From Actinomycetospora chiangmaiensis DSM 45062 (GTDB lineage: Bacteria > Actinomycetota > Actinomycetes > Mycobacteriales > Pseudonocardiaceae): a DNA stretch of 64,000 nt. Both the position numbers and the translations under genes were made by a program. The first letter of the stretch is position 1; each line of letters begins with the position of its first letter. A model generated the notes under the pieces. It searched no databases. It had not been told where the DNA came from and was given only the letters and a program-made list of their open reading frames with translations. Shown piece after piece: positions 16,360 to 23,290 of this stretch. The DNA lies in contig NZ_KB903229.1 in NCBI RefSeq assembly GCF_000379625.1, positions 352,247 through 416,246 on the forward strand, in the 5' to 3' direction.

Positions 16360-17834
16360 CGCCGCCGCCCGGCCTCGGGACCTGGACCGCCCGCCGCGCC
16401 CGCAACTCCCCGGAGCGCGTGGCGCTGGTCGCCGGCCCGACCCGCGTCACCTACGCCGAGCTCGACGACCGCGTCCGCCGGCTCGCCGCCGGGCTGCGCG
16501 GCCTCGGGGTCGGCCCGGGCGACCGCGTCGCCCACCTCGGGCCCAACCACCCGGCCTTCGTCGAGACCCTCTTCGCGACGACGGGTCTGGGCGCGGTCTT
16601 CGTCCCGCTCAACACCCGGCTCGCCCCGGCCGAGATCGCGTTCGCGCTCGGGGACACGTCGCCGCGGGTGGTGGTCGCCCATCCCGGTGGCAGCGGAGCG
16701 TCGTCGCTGCCACTGGACGACAGCAACGACGCCCCGCTGTCGCTGGAGGTGGGGGGCTCCTACGACACCCTCATCGACGGCAGCGACCGCGCCGACCTCG
16801 TCGACTCCGACCCCGACGCCCTCGCCGTCCTGATGTTCACCTCCGGCACCACGGGCCGGCCGAAGGCGGCGTGCCTGACCCACGCGAACCTGACGTGGAA
16901 CGCGCTCAACGTGGTCGTCGACATCGACCTGCGCTCCGACGAGGTGTGCCTGCTCTCGGCCCCGCTCTTCCACGCCGCGGCCCTGGGGATGACCTGCCTG
17001 CCGGTGCTGCTCAAGGGCGGCACCCTCGTCCTGGAGCCCGCCTTCGACGTCGACCGCACGCTCGACCTCGTCGAGTCCGAACGCGTGACGATCATGTTCG
17101 GCGTCCCGACCATGTTCGCGACGATCGCCCGCTCGCCCCGCTTCGCCGACGCCGACCTCTCGAGCGTCCGCTACCTCCTGTGCGGCGGCGCCCCGGTGCC
17201 CCCGGCGCTGCTCGACGTCTATGCGGCACGCGGCCCCGCCTTCCTCCAGGGCTACGGCATGACCGAGGCGGCGCCCGGCGTCCTGCTGCTCGACCCGGCG
17301 CACGCGCGCTCGAAGGTCGGGACGGCGGGCCGCCCGCACTTCTTCAGCGACGTCGCGCTCTCGGAGGTGGGCGAGATCCTCGTCCGCGGCCCGCACGTCG
17401 TGCCGGGGTACTGGCAGCGCCCCGAGGAGAGCGCCGCCGCGTTCGACGACGGGTGGTTCCGTTCCGGTGACGTCGCGACCGTCGACGACGACGGCTTCCA
17501 CCGCATCGTCGACCGCGTCAAGGACCTCTACATCTCCGGCGGGGAGAACGTCTCGCCCGCCGAGGTCGAGGGGGTGCTCACCGGCCATCCCGAGGTCGTC
17601 GACGCCGCCGTCGTCGGGGTCCCCGACGACCGGTGGGGCGAGGTCGGGCACGCGTGGGTCGTCCTGGCGGCCGGCTCGACGACGACGCCCGCGGACCTGC
17701 TCGCGTGGCTCGACGGCCGGCTCGCGCGGTTCAAGACCCCGCGGACCGTCGAGGTCGTCGACGCGCTGCCCCGCAACCCCACGGGCAAGCTCGACAAGCC
17801 GGCGCTCCGTCGGTCGCTGTCACCGGGCCAGTGA
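16356..17834 (+). CDS. fcs: Feruloyl-CoA synthetase-like acyl-CoA ligase
   Basis: The 492-residue member of the AMP-forming ligase superfamily has the P-loop MFTSGTTGRPKAA (about residues 157-170), YGMTEAAPG, the hinge region DRVKDLYISGGENVSPAEVE, and the C-terminal catalytic Lys in PRNPTGKLDK. Translational overlap with the hydroxycinnamoyl-CoA hydratase/lyase gene assigns it to activation of ferulate/coumarate to the CoA thioester. Residues about 112-129 are encoded by an in-frame copy of the interspersed palindromic repeat (R3). This is an insertion in the N-terminal domain that does not break the frame. The 3' end overlaps the convergent MarR gene by 15 bases. Confidence 0.88.
   Translation: MTPPPGLGTWTARRARNSPERVALVAGPTRVTYAELDDRVRRLAAGLRGLGVGPGDRVAHLGPNHPAFVETLFATTGLGAVFVPLNTRLAPAEIAFALGDTSPRVVVAHPGGSGASSLPLDDSNDAPLSLEVGGSYDTLIDGSDRADLVDSDPDALAVLMFTSGTTGRPKAACLTHANLTWNALNVVVDIDLRSDEVCLLSAPLFHAAALGMTCLPVLLKGGTLVLEPAFDVDRTLDLVESERVTIMFGVPTMFATIARSPRFADADLSSVRYLLCGGAPVPPALLDVYAARGPAFLQGYGMTEAAPGVLLLDPAHARSKVGTAGRPHFFSDVALSEVGEILVRGPHVVPGYWQRPEESAAAFDDGWFRSGDVATVDDDGFHRIVDRVKDLYISGGENVSPAEVEGVLTGHPEVVDAAVVGVPDDRWGEVGHAWVVLAAGSTTTPADLLAWLDGRLARFKTPRTVEVVDALPRNPTGKLDKPALRRSLSPGQ
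16689..16741. repeat. Palindromic interspersed repeat, copy R3, inside fcs
   Basis: Arms at 16689-16713 and 16717-16741 share the GCGTCGT(T/C)GCTG core with R1, R2 and R4 and match each other at 19 of 25 positions. It is read in frame within fcs, adding a Ser/Asp/Leu-rich stretch between VVVAHPG and the next helix. The weaker self-complementarity suggests drift under coding constraint. Confidence 0.75.
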
Positions 17835-18269
17835 GGCCCGGGCGGCGTTGAGGTAGGCGCGGAACCGTTCGCGGTCCTCGGCGTCGAGCCCGTGCACCAT
17901 CCGTTCCTCGATGGCCGCCACCGGGGCCGCGTAGCGCTCGAGGAGGGCGTGGCCCGCGGGGGTCAGCGAGATGAGCAGCTGGCGGCGGTTGTGCGGGTTG
18001 CGGTGGCGCACGATGAGCTCGGAGCGCTCGAGCGCCGTCACGAGATCGGCCATCGCCTGCGGCGTGACGAAGGAGTTGCGGGCGAGCTCGGCCGAGGTCA
18101 GCCCGTCGCGCGCGACGAGGACGGTCAGCGCCGTGTACTGCAGCGCCGTCACGCCGGACTCGCGCAGCAGCTCGTCGAGCCGGGCACGGACGATGAGCTC
18201 GACCTGCTTGACCGCGTAGAGCAGTGACGGCCGCTTGGGTGCGGCGGGCGTCGGGGTCACCCGGCGCAT
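17820..18269 (-). CDS. MarR family transcriptional regulator (hydroxycinnamate operon)
   Basis: The 149-residue winged-helix protein has the MarR order of a dimerisation helix, a helix-turn-helix (LTSAELARNSFVTPQAMADLVTALERSELI) and the wing RHRNPHNRRQLLISLTPAGHALL. It is convergent with fcs and overlaps its end. CouR/FerC/FerR-type MarR repressors of ferulate and coumarate genes are induced by hydroxycinnamoyl-CoA, and this gene fits that role; the assignment is from context. A perfect dyad at the ech promoter is the likely target. The ATG at 18269 follows a GGAGG at 11 bases, a little far but the best start. Confidence 0.88.
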   Translation of the reverse strand: MRRVTPTPAAPKRPSLLYAVKQVELIVRARLDELLRESGVTALQYTALTVLVARDGLTSAELARNSFVTPQAMADLVTALERSELIVRHRNPHNRRQLLISLTPAGHALLERYAAPVAAIEERMVHGLDAEDRERFRAYLNAARASLAR

Positions 18270-18369
18270 GATGGCACGTTCCTCCCAGCGGGAGGTTCCG
18301 CGCGCGCCGGACCCCGGACGGGTGAGAATGTGCGGCACTCCCCGATGACGGTGATCCGGAGGTACGACG

Positions 18370-19824
18370 GTGCCCCTGCTGCGCGCGCTGCTCGACGGCG
18401 GGCTCGACGATCCCGATGCGGTCCGCATCGGCGACACCGCGTTCTCCGGGCCCGAACTGCTCGGCGCGGCCGCGGTCGTCGCCGACGAGATCGCCGGTCG
18501 GACCGCCCCGTCCTCCCCGGTCGCGGTCGGTGCGACGCCGAGCGCGGAGACCGTCGTCGCGATCGTCGGCTGTCTGCTCGCGGGGGCCCCGGTGGTCCCG
18601 GTCCCGCCGGACTCCGGCCCGGCCGAGCGCGCACACGTCCTCACCGACTCCGGCGCGACGACGTGGTTCGGCGAGCGGCCCCGGGACGTGCGCCTGCCCG
18701 CGCGTCGGGTCGATCTCTCGCGGCGGGCGGGGCACGCCGTCACCGAGGCGTCCGGCGACGGGCCGGCGCTCATCCTCTACACGTCCGGGACCACGGGGTC
18801 GCCGAAGGGCGTGCTGCTCTCCGCCCACGCGATGGCGACCGGCCTCGACGGGCTCGCCGACGCGTGGGCGTGGACCGACGCCGACACCCTCGCCCACGGC
18901 CTGCCGCTGTTCCACGTGCACGGGCTCGTGCTCGGCGTGTTCGGCGCGCTGCGCACCGGCTCCCGGCTGGTCCACACCGGTCGTCCGACGCCGGAGAACT
19001 ACGCCGCGGCCGTCGCCCGGCACGGCGGGTCGCTGCTGTTCGGGGTGCCCACCGTCTGGTCGCGCATCGGGAACGACCCGACGTCAGCTGCCGCGCTGGC
19101 CGACGCCCGGCTGCTCGTCAGCGGGTCGGCGCCGCTGCCCGTGCCGGTCTTCGAGCGCATCCGGGAGCTGACCGGGCAGGCACCCCTGGAGCGCTACGGC
19201 ATGAGCGAGACCATGATCACCCTCGCGGTCCGCGCCGACGGCGAGCGCCGCGCGGGGTGGGTCGGCGTGCCCGTCGAGGGCGTGGAGGCGCGGCTGCGGG
19301 CGGTCACCGAGGACGAGTCCGGGGAACCGGTCACCACCGACGAGGACGTCCCGGCCGACGGCGAGTCGATCGGCGAGCTGCAGGTCCGCGGCGCGTGCCT
19401 GTTCGACGGCTACCTCAACCGCCCGGAGGCGACCGCCGAGACCTGGACCGACGACGGCTGGTTCCGCACCGGCGACGCGGCCGTCGTCGACGCCGGCGGC
19501 TATCACCGCATCGTCGGGCGCCGGTCGGTCGACCTCATCAAGTCCGGCGGCTACCGCGTCGGCGCGGGCGAGGTGGAGACGGCGTTGCTGGCCTACGAGG
19601 GCATCAGCGAGGCGGCCGTCGTCGGGGAGCCGGACTCCGACCTCGGCCAGCGCATCGTCGCCCACGTCGTCTGCCCCGACGGCGCCGTCGACGCCCAGGC
19701 CGTCATGGACTTCGTCGGTGAACGGCTCTCCAAGCACAAGCGGCCCCGCGAGGTCGTCGTGGTGGACGAGCTGCCGCGCAACGCGATGGGCAAGGTGCAG
19801 AAGGCGCGGTTGCGACGGGCGTGA
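18370..19824 (+). CDS. AMP-dependent acyl-CoA synthetase, malonyl-CoA synthetase (MatB)-like
   Basis: The 484-residue ligase contains LILYTSGTTGSPKGVLLS (P-loop), the MatB-typical PLFHVHGLVLGVFGAL segment, RYGMSETMITL, FRTGDAAVVDAGGYHRIVGRRSVDLIKSGGYRVGAGEVE, and PRNAMGKVQK with the catalytic Lys. The FHVHGL motif points to the malonate/methylmalonate-CoA ligase group. No malonate decarboxylase or transporter gene is nearby to support that substrate. The GTG at 18370 has GGAGG 8 bases upstream. It is divergent from the MarR gene, so it might also be under that regulator and act on an aromatic acid. Confidence 0.8.
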   Translation: MPLLRALLDGGLDDPDAVRIGDTAFSGPELLGAAAVVADEIAGRTAPSSPVAVGATPSAETVVAIVGCLLAGAPVVPVPPDSGPAERAHVLTDSGATTWFGERPRDVRLPARRVDLSRRAGHAVTEASGDGPALILYTSGTTGSPKGVLLSAHAMATGLDGLADAWAWTDADTLAHGLPLFHVHGLVLGVFGALRTGSRLVHTGRPTPENYAAAVARHGGSLLFGVPTVWSRIGNDPTSAAALADARLLVSGSAPLPVPVFERIRELTGQAPLERYGMSETMITLAVRADGERRAGWVGVPVEGVEARLRAVTEDESGEPVTTDEDVPADGESIGELQVRGACLFDGYLNRPEATAETWTDDGWFRTGDAAVVDAGGYHRIVGRRSVDLIKSGGYRVGAGEVETALLAYEGISEAAVVGEPDSDLGQRIVAHVVCPDGAVDAQAVMDFVGERLSKHKRPREVVVVDELPRNAMGKVQKARLRRA

Positions 19825-19867
19825 GGTGCGCCCCGCCGACTACGCTGGGGAGCGAAGGGGATGGCCC

Positions 19868-20098
19868 GTGTCGGACGAGGAACTGATCGTCGCGTTCGCG
19901 CTCACGCGGCTGGACCACCCCGATCTCGAGCTCGAGGAGATCGCGGCGCTGCTGGTGCGGCGGCTCGGCCCGGAGCGCACGCTCGACATGGCCCAGCAGA
20001 ACCTCGCCGACCGCGGCGAACTGCGCGGCTCGCTGTTCGCCGCCGCCGTCGAGCGCGTGATGCGCGTCGTCCTGACGTTGCGGGACGCGGCGCCCTAG
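19868..20098 (+). CDS. Small hypothetical protein (76 aa)
   Basis: The short acidic, helical protein (SDEELIVAFALTRLDHPDLELEEIAALLVRRLG...) has no signal peptide, cysteines or recognisable domain. The GTG at 19868 has AAGGGG 8 bases upstream. A TACGCT hexamer lies at 19841-19846 and could be its own -10. It is convergent with the desaturase gene. I do not recognise the family. Coding is supported by amphipathic helix periodicity and the ribosome site. Confidence 0.6.
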   Translation: MSDEELIVAFALTRLDHPDLELEEIAALLVRRLGPERTLDMAQQNLADRGELRGSLFAAAVERVMRVVLTLRDAAP

Positions 20099-20113
20099 CC
20101 GTCCGCCGACGCG

Positions 20114-21019
20114 TCAGCCCGTCGCCTTGAGCTTCTCCAGCCGCTCCGGCCGTGGCCACCGGACGTTCCACGCCCAACCGAGCTTCTCGAAGAGCGCGAT
20201 CGTCTCCGCCGACAGGTCGACCTCGAACCGGCCGACGCCGTGGCGCGCCGACGTCGGGTCGGCGTGGTGGAGGTTGTGCCAGGACTCGCCCATCGACAGC
20301 ACCGCCAGCGGCCACACGTTGGTCGAGCGGTCCCGCGCCTTCCACGGCCGCTCGCCGACCATGTGGCAGATCGAGTTCGTCGACCACGCGACATGGTGCG
20401 ACAGGCACACCCGCACCAGGCCGGCCCAGAAGAACGCGGTGAATGCGCCCCAGATCGACCAGGTGGCGAGCCCACCGATCAGGGCGGGGACGATGAACGT
20501 CGCCGCGGTGATCCACCCGAACGCCCGGCTGACCCGCACCACGTCGGGATCGGCGAGCAGGTCCGGGCAGTAGCGCTGCTGGTCGGTCAGCGAGCGTTCG
20601 AGGATCCAGCCCATGTGGGCGTGCCAGAAGCCCTTGGCCAGTGCGGCGGGGGAGGTGCCGTAGCGCCAGGGGGAGTGCGGGTCCCCCTCCTTGTCGGCGA
20701 AGGCGTGGTGGCGGCGGTGGTCGGCCACCCAGTGCAGTACCGGGCCCTGCACCGCGAGCGAGCCGGCGACGGCCAACGCGATGCGCAGCGCCCTCCCGCA
20801 GCGGAACGCGCCGTGGGTGAAGTACCGGTGGAACCCGACGGTGATGCCGAGCATCGAGACCACGTAGAGCCCGACGGCGAGGCCGACGTCGAGCCAGGAG
20901 AGCCCCCAGCCCCAGGCCAGCGGCACGGCTGCGAGCAGGGCGAGGAAGGGCACGGTGACGACGAGGTAGGTCATCACGTGCGGGGCGAGCGGGCGTCGAT
21001 GGACATGCGTCGTCGTCAT
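20114..21019 (-). CDS. Acyl-CoA (delta-9-type) fatty acid desaturase
   Basis: The 301-residue integral membrane di-iron desaturase has the three histidine boxes in order: HRYFTH (64-69), HRRHH (101-105) and HNLHH (near 250). They are spaced by paired hydrophobic segments as in the stearoyl-CoA desaturase family. It introduces a double bond into membrane acyl chains using O2 and an electron donor. No fused cytochrome b5 or ferredoxin domain is present, so a separate partner is needed. It is divergent from the secreted RNase gene. A CTTCCC-N4-GGGAAG dyad lies 80-95 bases upstream. Confidence 0.9.
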   Translation of the reverse strand: MTTTHVHRRPLAPHVMTYLVVTVPFLALLAAVPLAWGWGLSWLDVGLAVGLYVVSMLGITVGFHRYFTHGAFRCGRALRIALAVAGSLAVQGPVLHWVADHRRHHAFADKEGDPHSPWRYGTSPAALAKGFWHAHMGWILERSLTDQQRYCPDLLADPDVVRVSRAFGWITAATFIVPALIGGLATWSIWGAFTAFFWAGLVRVCLSHHVAWSTNSICHMVGERPWKARDRSTNVWPLAVLSMGESWHNLHHADPTSARHGVGRFEVDLSAETIALFEKLGWAWNVRWPRPERLEKLKATG

Positions 21020-21098
21020 CGGTTCCTCACGCTACGGGCGGGAGATGGCCGTCGCGGGACGCAAGCGGAGCAACCCGACGACCGGAAGGTGTCCCCCG

Positions 21099-21114
21099 CT
21101 TCCCGGTCGGGAAG
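21099..21114. promoter_or_regulatory. Inverted repeat upstream of the desaturase gene
   Basis: CTTCCC-GGTC-GGGAAG is a perfect 6-4-6 dyad in the 177-bp divergent spacer between desaturase and RNase. It could be an operator for a lipid-responsive repressor. No regulator gene adjoins it. Confidence 0.35.
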
Positions 21115-21196
21115 GGCGGCAAACGCGATGTGATCGCGCGGCGACGATCCGCCGGGATGCTGGATCTCCGACGTCCTACCTGGTCACGATCCGCGG

Positions 21197-21622
21197 GTGA
21201 TCACTCGTGCGCTGGTCGCCGCCTCGTTCCTCGCTGCTCTGATCGGCCTGCTCCCCACGGCCGCTTGCGCGGGGCCGGGCGCACCCGCCGCCGGGACCGT
21301 GACGTCCGTCGCAACGGCCGTGCCCGGGTCGCAGTCCGGGCTCCCGGTGCGGGCGCTGTCGGCCCTGCCGTCGCAGGTGACCGACACCGTGCGACTCGTC
21401 CGGCGCGGCGGCCCGTACCCGTCCGGTCGCGACGGGATCGTCTTCGGCAACCGCGAGCGCCTCCTCCCGGCGCAGCCGAGCGGCTACTACCACGAGTACA
21501 CCGTCCCGACGCCGGGCTCGTCGGACCGCGGCGCCCGGCGGATCGTCACGGGCTCGCGGGGCGAGTACTACTACTCGGGTGATCACTACGGGAGTTTCGT
21601 CGTCGTGGACGTGAGCCGATGA
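21197..21622 (+). CDS. Secreted guanyl-specific ribonuclease (RNase Sa/barnase-like)
   Basis: The 141-residue protein has a signal peptide (ITRALVAASFLAALIGLLPTA, possible cleavage after ACA). The mature domain carries the microbial N1/T1/barnase fold signatures. The catalytic triad maps to Glu100 in YHEYTVPTPG, Arg115 in RGARRIV and His130 in GDHYGSF. The Glu-to-Arg spacing of 15 residues equals that of RNase Sa. It should cleave single-stranded RNA 3' to guanosine outside the cell. The start is the GTG at 21197. The stop overlaps the start of a barstar gene, so toxin and inhibitor are translationally coupled. Confidence 0.92.
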   Translation: MITRALVAASFLAALIGLLPTAACAGPGAPAAGTVTSVATAVPGSQSGLPVRALSALPSQVTDTVRLVRRGGPYPSGRDGIVFGNRERLLPAQPSGYYHEYTVPTPGSSDRGARRIVTGSRGEYYYSGDHYGSFVVVDVSR

Positions 21623-21945
21623 CCGACCTGCACGCGGCCACCACCCGTGCCCGGGACCGGGCGCGCACGGTCGGGGTGGTCGCCGAGGCCGCCGACAAGC
21701 AGTCCACGCTCGCCGCGATCGGGCGGGCGCTGCACTTCCCGGACTACGTCGCCGCGAACCTCGACGCCCTCGAGGAGAGCGTCCGCGACCTCTCCTGGCT
21801 GCCGGTGGGGCCGGTGGAGCTCGTCTGGGCCGACGGTCTCCTGCGCGCCGCCGACCCGCCGACCCACCGCGTGATCGGCGAGATCCTCGACGGGGCGAGC
21901 CGCAGCGAGGGCGAGCGTCCGTTCCGCGTGACCCGTGTAGGGTGA
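21619..21945 (+). CDS. Barstar family RNase inhibitor
   Basis: The 108-residue cytoplasmic protein has the barstar pattern: a helix with KQSTLAAIGRALHFPDYVAANLDALEESVRDLSWL, then a beta strand VELVWADG and a C-terminal helix. Its ATG overlaps the RNase stop (ATGA), so inhibitor synthesis is tied to the enzyme and protects the producer cell. The last codons of this gene also contain the presumed -10 element (TAGGGT) of the downstream DAHP-synthase leader. Confidence 0.9.
   Translation: MTDLHAATTRARDRARTVGVVAEAADKQSTLAAIGRALHFPDYVAANLDALEESVRDLSWLPVGPVELVWADGLLRAADPPTHRVIGEILDGASRSEGERPFRVTRVG
21939..21944 (+). promoter_or_regulatory. -10 element of the aroF leader transcript
   Basis: TAGGGT lies six bases before the GTG of the leader peptide, the spacing seen for leaderless mRNAs in actinobacteria. 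It is embedded in the last codons of the barstar gene. No convincing -35 hexamer was found. Confidence 0.5.
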
Positions 21946-21950
21946 TCGCC

Positions 21951-22016
21951 GTGCAGCGCTGGTACCGGTTTACGTGCTCGGCCCGGGAGGGGTCGGCGGG
22001 TAGACCGCTGCGCTAG
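21951..22016 (+). CDS. Aromatic amino acid leader peptide of the DAHP synthase gene
   Basis: This 21-codon frame (GTG start, TAG stop) sits between barstar and the DAHP synthase. It begins VQRWYRFTC, so Trp, Tyr and Phe codons occur at positions 4, 5 and 7. The Phe codon is TTT, which is rare in this genome, where TTC dominates. Such clustering is the hallmark of a ribosome-stalling leader sensing aromatic amino acids. It is probably translated leaderless from the TAGGGT promoter. Hairpins between its stop and the aroF start complete an attenuator. A comparable short leader (aroR) is known before aroF in Corynebacterium. Function is inferred from composition and position. Confidence 0.7.
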   Translation: MQRWYRFTCSAREGSAGRPLR

Positions 22017-22098
22017 ACCCCCGTCCGCGAGCCGATCCCGGCTCGCGTGTCACGACGGCGGGTCGGGCCCGGCTCCTCCTCGTCCCGGAGAGCCCGCC
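22017..22098 (+). promoter_or_regulatory. Attenuator hairpins before aroF
   Basis: A perfect 9-bp stem (22026-22034 with 22039-22047, 4-base loop) starts ten bases after the leader stop. A second structure pairs GGCGGG (22057-22062) with CCCGCC (22093-22098), directly before the aroF ATG. In its loop, CTCC (22073-22076) can pair with the GGAG ribosome site (22087-22090). The layout fits transcription or translation attenuation governed by ribosome position on the leader. Confidence 0.5.
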
Positions 22099-23160
22099 AT
22101 GACCACCCTGGTCGATCACCGACCGCTCGACGGCGCCCGTACGGCCGCCGTCACCCCGCTGCCCTCGCCGGCGCTGCTGCGCCACGAGCTCCCCGCGTCC
22201 GACCGCGTCGCCGCTTCCGTGCACCGCGGCCGCGCCGGCGCCGAGGCGATCCTGCGCGGCGAGGACGACCGGCTGCTCGTCGTCGTCGGCCCGTGCTCGA
22301 TCCACGACGTCGACGCCGCCCGGGAGTACGGCGCGCGCCTGGCCGCCGAGGCGGAGCGGCACGCCGACCGGCTCCACGTCGTCATGCGGACCTACTTCGA
22401 GAAGCCGCGGTCGACGGTCGGGTGGAAGGGTCTGATCAACGACCCGGGTCTCGACGGGTCCTTCGACGTCGCGCGGGGCCTGCGTACGGCCCGGTCGTTG
22501 ATGCTCGACCTGGCGGCGGCGGGCCTGCCGCTGGGCTGCGAGTTCCTCGACCCGATCACCCCGCAGTACCTCGCCGACCTCGTCTCCTGGGGCTCGATCG
22601 GGGCCCGGACGGCGGCGAGCCAGGTGCACCGCCAGCTCGCGAGCGGCCTGTCGATGCCGATCGGGATCAAGAACGGGACCGACGGCGACGTCGGCGTGGC
22701 GATCGATGCGGTCGGCGCGGCCGGGGCGCCGCACGCGTTCATGGGCGTCACACCCGAGGGGCTGGCCGGCCTGATCACCACCACCGGCAACCCCGACGCC
22801 CACCTCATCCTGCGGGGCGGCTCGGCCGGGACCAACTACGACGAGGCGTCCGTCGCGGCCGCCTGCACCGCGCTGGGGGCGAAGGGCCACGCCGGGCGGG
22901 TCGTGGTCGACGCGAGCCACGGCAACTCCGGCAAGGACCACCGGCGCCAGCCCGCCGTCGTCGCCGACCTCGCCCGGCAGCGCGCCGCGGGACGCTCGGT
23001 GGTCGGGGTGATGATCGAGAGCTTCCTCGCCGAGGGTCGCCAGGAGATCGGTCCCGACATGGTGCGCGGCCGCAGCGTCACCGACGGCTGCGTCGGCTGG
23101 GACACGACGGTGGAGCTGTTGGAGACGCTGGCGTCGGCGTCAGCGGTGGTCCCCCGGTGA
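22099..23160 (+). CDS. aroF: 3-deoxy-7-phosphoheptulonate (DAHP) synthase, class I
   Basis: The 353-residue enzyme catalyses condensation of phosphoenolpyruvate and erythrose 4-phosphate, the first step of the shikimate pathway. Family signatures are VVVGPCSIHDVDAAREY, MRTYFEKPRSTVGWKGLINDP, IGIKNGTDGD, HLILRGG and VVDASHGNSGKDH. These are class I (AroFGH type), not the class II plant-type enzyme common in actinobacteria. The GGAG ribosome site lies 8 bases upstream and may be masked by a hairpin. A preceding W-Y-R-F leader peptide implies control by aromatic amino acid supply. No other aromatic biosynthesis genes are adjacent. Confidence 0.95.
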   Translation: MTTLVDHRPLDGARTAAVTPLPSPALLRHELPASDRVAASVHRGRAGAEAILRGEDDRLLVVVGPCSIHDVDAAREYGARLAAEAERHADRLHVVMRTYFEKPRSTVGWKGLINDPGLDGSFDVARGLRTARSLMLDLAAAGLPLGCEFLDPITPQYLADLVSWGSIGARTAASQVHRQLASGLSMPIGIKNGTDGDVGVAIDAVGAAGAPHAFMGVTPEGLAGLITTTGNPDAHLILRGGSAGTNYDEASVAAACTALGAKGHAGRVVVDASHGNSGKDHRRQPAVVADLARQRAAGRSVVGVMIESFLAEGRQEIGPDMVRGRSVTDGCVGWDTTVELLETLASASAVVPR

Positions 23161-23191
23161 CCTCCGGTGGCAGCCGTGTGCCACCGCTGAC
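23139..23191 (+). terminator. Alternative hairpins at the end of aroF
   Basis: GTCAGCGGTGG (23139-23149) is exactly complementary to 23181-23191. The latter overlaps a tighter 8-bp hairpin, 23165-23172 with 23179-23186. The two pairings exclude each other. The outer arm overlaps the last aroF codons. It probably terminates aroF ahead of mutA. Confidence 0.45.
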
Positions 23192-23277
23192 ATCGCGGTG
23201 TGGGTCTGCACCGATTCCGTGACGTAGGCCCGGGTGGGAAGCGCCATCGTCGGGAAACCGGACCGCGCTGACCGCTC

Positions 23278-23283
23278 TACGAT
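23278..23283 (+). promoter_or_regulatory. -10 element of mutA (leaderless)
   Basis: TACGAT is followed by seven bases and the mutA ATG. This is the canonical spacing of a leaderless actinobacterial promoter, and no ribosome site precedes the ATG. Confidence 0.5.
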
Positions 23284-23290
23284 CCCGGCC

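Noticed and set aside
16681-16760. fcs as a pseudogene disrupted by repeat R3
   Set aside because: The repeat is in frame with no stop, and all AMP-ligase motifs downstream are intact.
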